Positions 1 through 10,141 of a DNA stretch of 64,000 bases are shown here, piece by piece; positions within the stretch are counted from its first letter, which is position 1, and each line of letters begins with the position of its first letter. The stretch covers positions 151,521,748-151,585,747 of the forward strand of contig NC_080418.1 in NCBI RefSeq assembly GCF_029873635.1, written 5' to 3'. The notes beneath the pieces were generated by a model. The model worked only from the letters and a program-made list of their open reading frames with translations. It was not told the DNA's origin and searched no databases. Origin of the DNA: Malania oleifera (Eukaryota > Streptophyta > Magnoliopsida > Santalales > Ximeniaceae). The translations under genes were made by a program, and so were the position numbers.

Positions 1-472
1 GTCAACCTCTGAGGATAGGGTACCACCGGTTGATACTCCTTAACAGTCTCATCCTCCTTATTATCCAACTTCTTTGAATTTAAGCTTGCTTCATCGGATT
101 TTTATTTTCCTTTATTTGTCTCAGTTGCCACTTCAGGTGTTGGAGCAACTGTTTGTTGATCAACGGGCATTTCAGGTCGGGAAACTTCTTTTTCACTCCT
201 TAAAGTATTGACGGCCTTAGCAGACTCAAAAGCATCCCCTGAAACATTATACACCAATTGCTGCTGTTGTCGATATACTTGGGGATTAGGCTGAGGCTAT
301 GCTGTGCTGGAAATTTCCCGTAACTCATTTATGTTCTCATTGTTGTTCTGCATGAATTGCTGAAGAGTGGTTTCTATCAGTGCCATGCCATCATCAAAAG
401 GTTTCTTTGATGGAATAAGAGCTAAAGTCAGTTGGAATCCTGGTGGTGCATAACTTTGAGATATTTGTTGCG
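1..472 (-). pseudogene. Athila-like gag, C-terminal segment
   Basis: The - strand reads QQISQSYAPPGFQ, then a glutamine and asparagine-rich linker, then VVPYPQRL at the left edge. A PYPQRL-type motif is where Athila/Tat gag runs into the protease. One in-frame stop follows EISSTA. The segment joins 6627-7131 in frame across insertion A, the TSD TTGCG supplying the shared codons. Gag would form the virus-like particle. This copy is not functional. Confidence 0.72.
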
Positions 473-578
473 TGTAACGACCCGAATAAAAATGGTATTT
501 AAATAATAAAGAAAGGGAAATGGAAGCCTAAAACAGAAGGAAGCAGTCGAAGGAATAACAAAAAGGGAATTAGAAGAG

Positions 579-768
579 CTTCGTCAACGAATACAGGGGA
601 TTCATCAATGAAGGCTTAAGAAAATTCGTCGACGAAGAAATACCGAGAAGAGGGTTTAAGCTGACTGAATTTCGTCGACGAGGACTGAATTTCGTCGACG
701 AAATTAATGAAGGATTCGTCGACGAATGACGTGGCTCGTTGACGAAATCCCCTATTCTATAAATATGG
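579..768 (+). promoter_or_regulatory. Family-A LTR promoter: GTCGAC palindrome array plus TATA box
   Basis: Seven copies or near-copies of TTCGTCGACGAA lie between 579 and 747, for example at 624-637, 670-683, 690-703 and 715-728. Degenerate forms such as TTCATCAATGAA differ mainly by C-to-T or G-to-A changes at CpG. A TATA box (CTATAAAT, 757-764) follows about ten bases after the last copy. The position suggests a proximal enhancer of the LTR promoter. The binding factor is unknown. Confidence 0.6.
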
Positions 769-1059
769 AAAAAACCAGATTTTACTTAAGGATTAAGAAA
801 TTTATCATCTCTCTCTCTCCTCTTCGGTTCTCCCTCTTTCTTTCATCGATTTCGGGCCAGGTTTATGCCAGATCGACAATCCGAAGTCACCACAACGCTT
901 CTGGAGAAGTTCTCTCCAAATCTGCTGCAGCGGATCATTGGTGAAAGCAAGTTGGAAACCATCCCAAATCCAGGGTAAGGACTTTTACTCAATATTTGGA
1001 TTTGTGACAGTTGAGAAAAGTGTTATACACTTGGAAATATTGAAGTTTAATACTAAGGT

Positions 1060-2010
1060 AGTTCTTTTCGTGGGTAGGGTAGTTCTTTTCGTACTCTTTC
1101 AACTGTCTAGACACATACGCTACTACCCTACCATGCTGCATCAACACACAGCCAAGTCCCTTTAAAGACGCATCACTATAGATAGTATACCCCTCACCCC
1201 CAGATGGGATGATCAATACCAGCGCTGTGACTAATCTCTACTTCAGCTCCTGAAAACTCTGCTCACAGCTGTCGTCCCACTTAAATCTGGCATTCTTCTT
1301 CGTCAATCGTGTCAGAGGCCCTGATAAAGCTGAGAACCCCTCAACGAAACGACGATAATAACCGGCTAAACCCAAAAAACTCCTAATCTCCTAGACGTTC
1401 CTCGGTCTAGCCCAGTTCACCACCGCCTCAATCTTACTGGGATCTACATAAATTCCATCTCCTAAGATGACATGCCCCAAAAATACAACTTTCTCGAGCC
1501 AAAACTCACATTTACTGAATTTTGCATACAGCTTCTTCTCTCTAAGCATCTGCAAAACCCGCCTCAAATGTATCTCATGCTCCCAGTATATCATCAATAA
1601 AAACAACCACGAACTAGTCTAGGTATTGGTGGAAGACTTTATTCATCAAGTCCATAAATACCGCAGGAGCATTCATCAGACCAAATGGCATAACAAGAAA
1701 CTCATAATGCCCATATCTGGTCCTGAAAGCTGTCTTTGATACATGTTATGCTCTCACCTTCACCTGATGGTAACCTGATCTGAGATCGATCTTCGAATAT
1801 ACTCGTGTACCCTGGAGCTGGTCAAACAAGTCATCTATACGAGGTAGAGGATATTATAGTCACTTTATTAATTTCTCTGTAGTCTATACACATCCTCATG
1901 GTCCTGTCTTTCTTCTTCACAAATAAAACTGGAGCTCCCCACGGAGATACACTAGGTCGTATAAAGCCTTTATCCAGCAAATCCGGCAACTAATCTTTTA
2001 ATTCTGCCAA
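1060..2010 (-). pseudogene. Element D reverse transcriptase (C-terminal half) and partial RNase H
   Basis: The - strand translation contains [23 protein letters not shown] and [11 protein letters not shown]-like blocks near the right end, then [23 protein letters not shown], then FLGLAGYYRRFVEGFSAL, and ends with the RNase H-like sequence [18 protein letters not shown] and VAYVSRQLK. These are standard Ty3/Gypsy blocks. The active-site FIDDIL region survives only as a frame-shifted remnant near 1600. Several stops occur. The sequence ends in [11 protein letters not shown], an echo of the normal EKNYPTH at the deletion point. Confidence 0.85.
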
Positions 2011-2679
2011 CTATGTCGGCGCCATTCGGTACGGTGCTTTAGAGATCGGCGCTGTACCCGGCAGTAGATCAATGGGAAAATCTACTTCACGATTAGGCGG
2101 AAAACCTGGTAATTCATCTGGAAACACGTCTGTAAATTCTTTCACTACAGGCATATTTATAAGCTTCAATTCATTTTGTGACATTTCCTTTACAAAAGCC
2201 ACGAATCCCAAATAGCCATTCTGAAGCAGTCTCCTCGCCTGAACCGTTGAGCCCATCTGAGGTAAGGATTGCACTTGTGACCCTGTAAATCTAAATTCTG
2301 ATTTCTCTGGAGATCTGAATATCACTTCTCTAGCACGATAGTCTATAATAGCAGAATTAGCCGCTAGCTTATCCATGCCAAAAATAATATCAAACTCATG
2401 CATATCTAATACCACCAAATCAGCAGATAAAATCTTCCCCTGGACATCAACTGGGCAACCACAGAGTACCCTACTGCATCTCACTGCTAACCCGGTCGGT
2501 GTAGCCACTAATAGTTCGATATCTAATGATTGTGTTTCTGCCCCACATAGTTTAACACACTCCAAAGACACAAACAAATGTGTGGCACCAGAATCAAAAA
2601 GTGCAATAACTTTAAATGAAAACATACTAACAGTACCTATCACCATGTCGTTGGCAGCCTCTGCGTCGCTCGGCGTCAA
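2011..2679 (-). pseudogene. Element D protease and N-terminal reverse transcriptase
   Basis: This 222-codon open stretch has the aspartic protease signature ALFDSGATHLFVS near its N terminus, DMHEFDIIFGMDKLA in the middle, and the pol connection DVFPDELPGFPPNREVDF followed by LLPGTAPISKAPYRMAP, which begins the reverse transcriptase. The protease would mature the Gag-Pol polyprotein. The catalytic DSG is present. A stop after APYRMAPT interrupts entry into reverse transcriptase, so this is a relic with one well-preserved stretch. Confidence 0.86.
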
Positions 2680-2746
2680 AGCGAAAACTTTGGCTGGGGC
2701 CGTATTCCTCTGCTGGCCTCCTCGTGGTGCTGGGTAACCTCCTCAT

Positions 2747-3729
2747 ACAGGTCTAGGAGCAGGAGCAGTACCAGCCTGTGTCGGACACTCCCTTATCATA
2801 TGCCCTGGCTCCCTGAACCTGTAGCAGACACCTTGCCTGGGACAACACTCCCCTAGGTGTCTCTTCCCACAAGATGGGCAAGCTGGAGATGGCTGCGCAC
2901 TCTAGAAACCACGGTGCCTGGTTTCCTGTCTCCGGTCCCTGTAATAGCCACCTCTCTTCCATGCAGCACGACCAACTCCCTGCTGGGAACCAGAAGGTGT
3001 AGACCTCTTCTTCTGCCTCTGCTCCTCAGCCTCCAACCGATCACCAATCTCCACTATAGTAGCTCGGTCAACTAGCTCAGCAAAGTCCTACAACTTTAGT
3101 ATCGATACCTACTTGTATATTTCTCTCCTCAAGCCTCTTTCAAACTGTCGTACCTTCTTTGCCTCATTCGGAATGATGTACGGGGCGAAGCGAGATAGCT
3201 CGATGAACCTCGCCACGTATTGTTGCATTGACAGTTGTCCCTGCTTCAGATTCAGGAACTCCGCAATTCTAGCCTCCCTGGAAGAGGCTGGAAAATACCT
3301 GTCAAAGAATATCTCTTTAAATCGTTCCCACGTCATCTCTACAGGTATAGTCCTCTGCTGCTCTAACAATCTCACTACTGACCACCATCTCTCAGCCTCT
3401 CCAGTCAGTCTGTAGGTGGCAAACAGCACTCTCTGTTCCTCTGAACACTGCAGCACTACAAATATCTTCTCCATCTCCTGCACCCAATTCTCAGCAACTG
3501 CAGGATCCATTCCTCCTGAGAAATCTGGAGGACTCATCTTAATAAACTTCTCTATCGAGCTACTGTGGCTTACAGACGGACCACCCTGTTCCTTCGAACT
3601 CCTAGCAATTTCTGCCATAACTTGCTGTGCTACGCTGCGTAAGACTGCATCTGAATCACTATCCGCAGTGCCTGAGGGTCTAGCACCCTCACTCCCACTG
3701 GCGTGGGCACTATTTCCACCGAGGTCCAT
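2747..3729 (-). pseudogene. Element D gag with degenerate zinc knuckle
   Basis: The first 206 codons (3109-3729) are open and start at a methionine followed by a serine-rich N terminus. They include the capsid-like block WVQEMEKIF, then FATYRLTGEAERWW, WERFKEIFFDRYFP and FERGLRREI, typical of the retrotransposon gag domain. A stop and frame changes follow. The nucleocapsid knuckle CYRFREPGHMIRECP has lost its second cysteine (C to F). Gag would package element RNA. The gag of element C (17291-18380) is a diverged relative. Confidence 0.87.
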
Positions 3730-4033
3730 CCTGAAAGAAGAAATAACTTAACTCAAAACCTCTTTTCCTACGTATATCCCCCAACTCATACAGTATATCC
3801 TCCTAATTAACTTATCACTCCTGATCTTAATTCAAGGTTCAATCCTGCAACCTAGATACCCAACCCGACGATAGTTTACAATGAATTTCCTGAAATCATC
3901 ACCCCAAGAAAATCATACAAACCACCACGGAAGTCCTGCATCTAGACTACAAAACTAGACCTTAAATCCTCTTATCATATACTCTGGTATTATTGTTGCT
4001 GCACTCTAGAGTCTACAGAACCTAGTATCCTAG

Positions 4034-4045
4034 GCTCTGATGCCA
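4034..4045 (-). other. Primer-binding site of element D
   Basis: Directly after the - strand 5' LTR end (GGGACGCTACA) comes TTTGGCATCAGAGCC. This differs by one base from TGGTATCAGAGC, the site complementary to the 3' end of initiator methionine tRNA that primes most Gypsy and Copia elements. Confidence 0.72.
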
Positions 4046-4941
4046 AATGTAGCGTCCCTCAATAAAATATAACATAATAAATAAAGATGGTCAGCCCGAA
4101 CCTATGGGTAGCGGGGATACCTGTCAAGTACAGCGGAAAACCTAGCAGCAATAAACATAAAATCTCGAATTTCCAATCATAAAACATAATACCAGAGTTA
4201 TTTACATTCCTAAGATACTGTATTTATTTACAATCTTTCAAAAAGTCAAAAATGACACTAGGACCTTACAACAAAAATTTCCTAGTCCTAGTTCAACGCT
4301 TACCCTTCTAGTAGGGAAGCTCCACTCACTCAACAGCGGCCTTGACCCGCCGGTTTCTCTGGGTTTCCTGAAAAATATGTTAATGTTGGGGGTGAGACAC
4401 TTCTCAGTAAGGGAAAATAAACTAAATACAATTGTGTGACACATGAACATTTAATGCAATCATACATATACAGTACAATTCATATTTCCGTACACATTCA
4501 TCGTCATTAAATAAATCATCATAAACTTTCATATTTACTAGTAAATCATATCATAAATAATGCATCTGTTATACTGATAATACTGAAAATACTGAAAACT
4601 TACCCAGGATGAATAGTTAGCTAATGTCATGTATTACCCTCCATGACGGGTTGTGCAGCCTGAAAGCGGGACCCGACAATGGCTAGCCGACCACTGCCGA
4701 ATCAAATATGTCTATAAGTACGATGGACACGCCATACCCTGGTCCAGACTGCCAGGTGGACCTCCACACTCTACTGAAAGCCACATCGACTATCCATCTC
4801 CCATCCCCTCGTGGGATGGTTAACACTAATCTGACGTAGATATCAAATCTACACAAATAGCTATGGTACCAAGCCCTAAACTGAACTAAACTAACATACT
4901 GGTTGTAATAACATATAATACATGAACATACATAACATTAT

Positions 4942-5076
4942 CATGGCCTCGTGCCGATAGCATAAATACATGGCCTCGCGCCAAAATCGTAAATACGGCC
5001 TCGTGCCGATAATGTAAATACATGGCCTCGTGCCGATAATGTAAATACGGCCTCGTGCCGATAATATAAGTATGGC
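4942..5076 (-). repeat. Minisatellite in element D LTR
   Basis: About five units of 24-30 bp share the core GGCCTCGTGCCGATA followed by a short AT-rich spacer. Units alternate between forms with and without a CAT prefix. The repeat keeps reading frames open on the - strand (translations rich in YRHEA), which is a repeat effect and not a protein. Confidence 0.85.
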
Positions 5077-5772
5077 CCCACACCTGATACGTTTCAGGTA
5101 TTTACATTCTGAAAATAACTCATTTATCATATATTCATCGAACTCAATATAGCATAACTCGTCTTTCAAAATACCTAAAAATATGCTTTGATCGTAAAAT
5201 CCTTCATATCATGATTCACTTCACATAAAAATAATGTTCATGCCACACATATGTCGTTTAAAGTCATATTTCATATTCTAAAATCATCATTTTTGGCATC
5301 TCATACATACATATACATTTCCATCATAATAGCAGTATTTTCCAAACATACATTTCATATGTAATATACAAAGATAGCATAGACTTTTTCTGAAAATAAA
5401 TGTGCTCATAATTAATAATAACATGCAGAAAAAATAAATGCTTTAGTTTATTCCCTTACCTGGCTACTGAGAAAGCCCCCAAAATATCATAGGCTAACCC
5501 CCGTATGATTTCCTAATTAACACCCTGAAACTCAAAACCCCCAGTACTAAACATCAGTATTTTCATGCGTACATCAATTTCTATAACTACCATAAAGTCT
5601 AATTTGGCTTAAAAAGCCTTACCTCAACCCAGGGATGATTTCCAACTTCATTTTCCCAACATTCCGCTCCGGCAAACTTGTAGAGAACTCCACTAGGAGC
5701 GTTGTGGTAGTCTCAATTCTTTGATCCGGTGTAAAACTAGCCCAAAATCGAAGAGAGATAGTGAGAGAGACG

Positions 5773-5777
<5 letters not shown>

Positions 5778-5828
<51 letters not shown>
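5778..5828 (+). repeat. GA dinucleotide microsatellite
   Basis: An almost pure (GA)n tract of about 50 bp lies in the D LTR, downstream of the LTR TATA box on the coding strand, so it falls in the transcript leader (as CT there). Other GA or CT tracts occupy similar leader positions in the other LTRs of this window. Confidence 0.95.
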
Positions 5829-5833
<5 letters not shown>

Positions 5834-5870
5834 AGGAAGCTTAATTGGGAAGTAAAAATCGGATTTTTCA

Positions 5871-6165
5871 TATATATAGACAGTAGAATTCGTCGACGAG
5901 CCTGACCTTCGTCGACGAGTTCTTCACAAATTTCATCGACGAGATCCAGTCTTCATCGACGAAATTCAATCGGCTCAAAACCCCCCTCTCGGTATTTTCT
6001 CGTCGACGAGGTCCTGTGTTCGTCGAAGAAATCCTTAAAGTTTTCGTCGACGAAACCTTATGTTCATCGATGAAGCTTGGCAGCTTTCTTCTTTATTTTT
6101 GTTTCCATTCCCCTTTCTTTTCCTTCCAAAATGCAATGTCGTCGACGAACGCTCTGCGTTCGTCA
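5871..6165 (-). promoter_or_regulatory. Element D LTR promoter: GTCGAC array and TATA box
   Basis: Between about 5888 and 6165 there are roughly eight TTCGTCGACGAA-like palindromes, several degenerated to TTCATCGACGAA or TTCGTCAATGAA. On the - strand they precede the TATA run at 5871-5879. The arrangement repeats that of copy A, B and E. Confidence 0.58.
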
Positions 6166-6626
6166 ATGAAGTCTACGGCCTCCTTCTGTTTCTGTTTCTG
6201 TTTCTATTTCTCTCCCTCTTAATTATTCAAATTCTATTTATTCGGGTTGTCACATTATAAACTTTCCAGGAGCCCCTGATAGGAGAGCAGGAAAAGCCCC
6301 GCTGACCTAGTGTTCGATATTTGCCTTTTTTGAAGGATAAGTTTTTGTAGGGACAGTTAGATTTTGTGGGGAATGTCCCTAGATATGATTTTTGGGATGT
6401 ATATATTGAGATACAGTAATTGTAGTAACTCTGGTGTTGTAATGCATGTTATGATGAGATGTATATGATTATATGCTTTCTGCTGCTTAGGCTTTTGTTA
6501 TATATTCTGATATATCCCTGGTACCCACGGGTCCAGGTGGATGGTGACCTTCTGAGCTAGAATGTATGACGTTGATATTATTATTATTAAAAAAAATGTG
6601 GAAAATGGGCAGGTCGTGACATTGCG

Positions 6627-7131
6627 GCTGATACTGCAACTGCTATGGAGGGGCTACAACTGGATGATATAGCGGTTGCAGAGGTGGTGCATAAGATTGA
6701 GGAACTTGATGATACTGTGAGAATGATGGACTAAACTGATCATTCCTCCATGATAGGTTCAGGTGATTTCTCCATCCAGGACTATAAGTGTTCAAGAATG
6801 GCTGATTTTGAGATTTGTTGACCCAATTCGCTGATTACACCCGATCAGATCTACTCTCCTGCCATAGTGGTAGCAATGGACAATCCTGAATTCTATGGTC
6901 TGAGGTCTCACAGATAGAGCATTCCTCCACTGATTTTGCAACTTTCACTTTCTCTGATTCCATAACCTCTAGTTTCTTAGACAACGCATCAACAAGAGCC
7001 TACTGACTAGTTTCCTCTTTGACCTCGTATCTACCTTCACCACTGATCGCTCTAAAAGGTTGTGCTGCCATTGGTGCCTGGTCATATCGTGTGTTCCATT
7101 GTTGGCACTTTTAGATAAATAATCAATGAAT
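6627..7131 (-). pseudogene. Athila-like gag, middle segment with zinc knuckle
   Basis: The - strand encodes KVAKSVEECSICETSDHRI and onward, including a complete C-x2-C-x4-H-x4-C nucleocapsid knuckle (6879-6920). It is followed by NPGWRNH/NLSWRN-like wording typical of Athila gag and a proline and tyrosine-rich tail that continues into 1-472. It is bounded by insertion A on the left and F on the right. Stops are present, so it is a relic. Confidence 0.76.
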
Positions 7132-7136
7132 GATAG

Positions 7137-9681
7137 TGTAAAGACCCGAAAATTTAAAAGAATTAAAATAATTTGGAAAAAAAATAATAAATAAAATAAC
7201 AGATAAATAAATAAAAGGAGTGGCGTGGAAAAAATAAAAAAAAAATTAAAAATAAAGAAATTAAATTAAATTAAGATAAATTAACTAATTAAATAATTAG
7301 TTATTACATTAAATATTTTTACATTGGATTTAAAAAAAAAACTAATTAGAATGATGTATATAAGTAAGTTATCATAATATATATATGATAAAGTTAAAGA
7401 AAGGAGAAGAAGAAAGAAGAAAGAAGAAAGAAAAAAGAAGAAGAAGAAAGAAGAAGCAGGAGAAGAACAAAGCTACATGCAACACCCCCCCCCCCTCTGG
7501 AAAATTTTATTTTCCTGCACTCCATCATCGTCTCTCTCCTTCTCTCTCAATTTCTCGGCGAGTTTGCAACAGATTGGGAAACGTAAGGTGCCGTTGGAAT
7601 CCTGGTTCCGCTGCCGATATTTCTACTGGAGTAGATTTTTCATGGGAACGACTTAGGCACTACTCTTGGGAAAAGGTAATTTTTCCTATTTTCTTAATTT
7701 CTCTATTAATATGCGGTTAAATCGACGATTGGATACCACCACGTAGTCCTAGTCGTTGTCATCGTCATTTTGACGTAGGTAATTTTTCAATTGGGATTTT
7801 TTAAGCCCTACTCCAAAGCGAGAGTGGGATTTAGGAATTTGGCTAAATTTAAGGGTATTATTATTTATTTAGGAATTATGGCCCTAGAAAATATTTAAAT
7901 AATATTTTATTTAGAAATAATTTATTGGAACTAGGAATTTAATTTTAGGGTCCGGGTGAGCGCCGCAGGTATTTTTTGGAGTCCCTATTGGCGTAGTTCA
8001 AGAAATCAGGTAAGGGGAAAAATATATATTAAATCAGAATTTTTATGAATTTAATTGAAAAATAAATTGTGTTATATATATGTGAATATGTTTTAGTATA
8101 GGTAAAATACCAACTGTTTAAATTATATTTTTTTGAGTTTAAGGCTGTTTATTAGATATGTATGTGTGAAAATGAACTGATGAAAATGAAAAAATATTTT
8201 CAGAATATTTATGTAAGACATGAAAGGTATTTTTAGTATATAAACAATAAATATTGGTTGGCTTATTTTACAGGCAATATATGAATTTTATTGCTAAATT
8301 GTGTGGCATGAGTAAATAGAATGTTGTGTGCAAATATATGTTAAATGTATGAGATGCAAGCTAAGTAAGTAAAATAATGAGAATAAAATATGATATGGAC
8401 AATGTTGCCTATATATGTTAAATGCAACCATGTAAAGGTACAACAGCTGAAAGCCGGGTTAGCAAATTCTAACGCATTTCTATGTGGACTAACTGATGAC
8501 AGCTAAAAAGAGCTATGTTAGCAGATTCTAGCGCATTTCTATATGGACTAACAAATGACGGCTAAAGAGCGACTGTAGTATAAAGGAATGAAATGAAAAT
8601 GTTATGAAATGAAATGAAAGGGAATGACAATGCAATGAAATGAAATGTGAAATGTGAATGATACAAATGGGAAAGAGTCACTTAAAGTGAAACGAAATGC
8701 AAAGTTAAGTTATGAACAGGAATGAATGTGCATGAATGTATAATGATAGAAAAGAATGATGTATTATGATATTAGAAGTATGCATGTATGTAGAACATGT
8801 TACGATTGGGCGAGGCGTACCTTTCTCCTGAGGGCTTGCTCAGTAAGGCGAGTGCACTAGTAGCTACAGATGTGGCAGTAGCCGCATAACGTACTAGGGC
8901 AGAGGGAACCTACTTGTATGGGTGGGTAGATTTCCCTATCCTTAGGGCCTTTGCTGATAAATTATTGTTGAATGTGTGAGTACGAGATCAATCTAACACT
9001 TGAGGGCTTACTAAGTAAGGTGAGTGCCCTGGTATGCTTAAATTGTGACGTTCGGGTTGCTAAATGTATCAGAGCAGAAGGGTGCTACTTGTATGGGCGG
9101 GTAATCACCCCTATCCTCGGTAATCTCGTGGGTTAAACATTTGCATGTGTTTGATTAGGATCAGGGAATGATTTCAGAAATTATGTTAAGGATTTTCAAA
9201 TGTTAAATCTTATGTTATAAATAAACTCATGTTGGCCACACACTATTTTAATATATGGTTTCTTCCCTTACTGAGATGTGTCTCACCCGAATATGAATTT
9301 TTCTTTTTTTCAGGATTTCCTCGAAATCGAGTTTTGAGAGCTCGAGATTTTTATAGCATTATTGGGAAATAGAAAAAGAAAAGGGTATATTTCTATGTTA
9401 ATTTTGGGATGCAAATATTTATGCTTTATGCCTTTATGTTTTAGGCTATTGAGTAAGGAATGATTGTGAAAATACTGAATTGTTTTGGGGAGATACGTAT
9501 TTATGGAAATGCAGGTGATTGATAATTTATTATGGATTATAGATAGATTTTAGAAAACTCCGGTATTATAATTGGAAGATTATATTTATGTTTTCCGCTG
9601 CGTATGTTATGAATTATGATTTATCAGGATATGATCAGGTATAACGCGTCAGACCCGGATTTAAGGGTTCGGGACGTTACA
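7137..9681 (+). repeat. 5' LTR of element F
   Basis: It runs from TGTAAAGACCCG to CGGGACGTTACA. A TATA box (GTATATAAG, 7355-7364) is followed by an A- and GA-rich leader and a C run near 7485. The 3' half holds a partly duplicated block (8447-8580, a unit containing GCATTTCTATRTGGACTAAC twice) and a repeated AGGGCTTRCTNAGTAAGG stem module. It also carries the CTTACTGAGATGTGTCTCACC motif near 9270. No protein is encoded. Short reading frames here are incidental. Confidence 0.9.
8810..9130 (+). repeat. Duplicated stem-forming module in F LTR
   Basis: Two copies of a module are seen. Each has a TGAGGGCTTRCT.AGTAAGG.GAGTGC segment, about 60-80 bp further a GCAGAGGG or GCAGAAGG stretch, and then CTACTTGTATGGG.GGGTA. 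In the second copy AGGGC and GCCCT can pair into a hairpin. Modules of the same wording occur in LTR2, in H (reverse strand) and in the C LTRs. Confidence 0.7.
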
Positions 9682-10141
9682 GATGGTATCCAAGCAATGT
9701 CTAGCCGAAAGTGTGATTAATTTCACATCGCCTGGATATGGAAATGTTAGAGTATTAGGTTAGAGATGATTTATACCAGAGTATAGGAAACAGTTAGGAT
9801 AAGGATGTTAAATGGATGGGTTATGTTAGGTGTTGAGAAGTAGGTATGGTGTAAAGAAGTATAGGATTTTGTCTTATAGCTTGGAGGCGGAAATCCCTTG
9901 GTGGACTTTTGTGATTTTCTTATTCATTCGAAAGTTTCTGAAAACCATGGTAAATCCATCGATAGTGATGTTTCTTAGCCGTGAGACGGGTCCTTATATG
10001 GAGAACTTGGATGTGTATTGGATTTAAAGTATATAATTGTATTGTTGAGATTATGGTATGGGATATGGTAAATCGTGAAATTATGAAAATGATAGATCGA
10101 GTAACAAATTTCAAGGACGAAATTTCTTAAGGAGGGGAGAA
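9682..10141 (+). other. Element F interior: primer site, leader remnants, polypurine tract
   Basis: It opens GATGGTATCCAAGC, a slightly altered methionine-tRNA primer site. It then matches in order parts of the untranslated leader of element C (phrases such as ACCAGAGTATA and CTTGGAGG). It closes with CAAGGACGAAATTTC and the purine tract AAGGAGGGGAGAA at 10129-10141. No gag or pol remains. The whole interior is joined leader and trailer. Confidence 0.85.

Larger units (their letters stand above)
1060..6254 (-). mobile_element. Gypsy element D (Tekay/Del-like), truncated after reverse transcriptase
   Basis: On the - strand it runs 5' LTR (4048-6254), primer site, gag, protease, reverse transcriptase and the start of RNase H. 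It then stops abruptly near 1060. Integrase, any chromodomain and the 3' LTR are absent. The order of domains, the long LTR and the gag/protease wording fit the chromovirus side of Ty3/Gypsy. Its LTR has the same GTCGAC-array design as family A and starts TGTGACAACCCG, so D appears to be a diverged member of the same family that inserted into copy A. The 3' deletion probably also removed the middle of A. Confidence 0.78.
4048..6254 (-). repeat. 5' LTR of element D
   Basis: On the - strand it begins TGTGACAACCCG at 6254 and ends CGCTACA at 4048, 2207 bp long. It contains a GTCGAC-type array and TATA box (5871-6165), a GA microsatellite, a conserved TTACTGAGAAGTGTCTCACC motif (4387-4414), and a GCCTCGTGCCGATA minisatellite. 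The primer site lies immediately downstream. The 3' partner LTR was not found. Confidence 0.8.
473..6621 (+). mobile_element. Family-A Gypsy LTR copy, split by element D
   Basis: The left end starts TGTAACGACCCG and the right end closes GGTCGTGACA. Both are flanked by the 5-bp duplication TTGCG (468-472 and 6622-6626). About 590 bp at the left and 370 bp at the right (from about 6255) match the start and end of LTR E at 18708-20729. About 1.1 kb of the LTR middle is missing, and element D lies in its place on the opposite strand. No internal domain of its own is visible, so a solo LTR is likely, but the deletion prevents proof. Confidence 0.75.
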
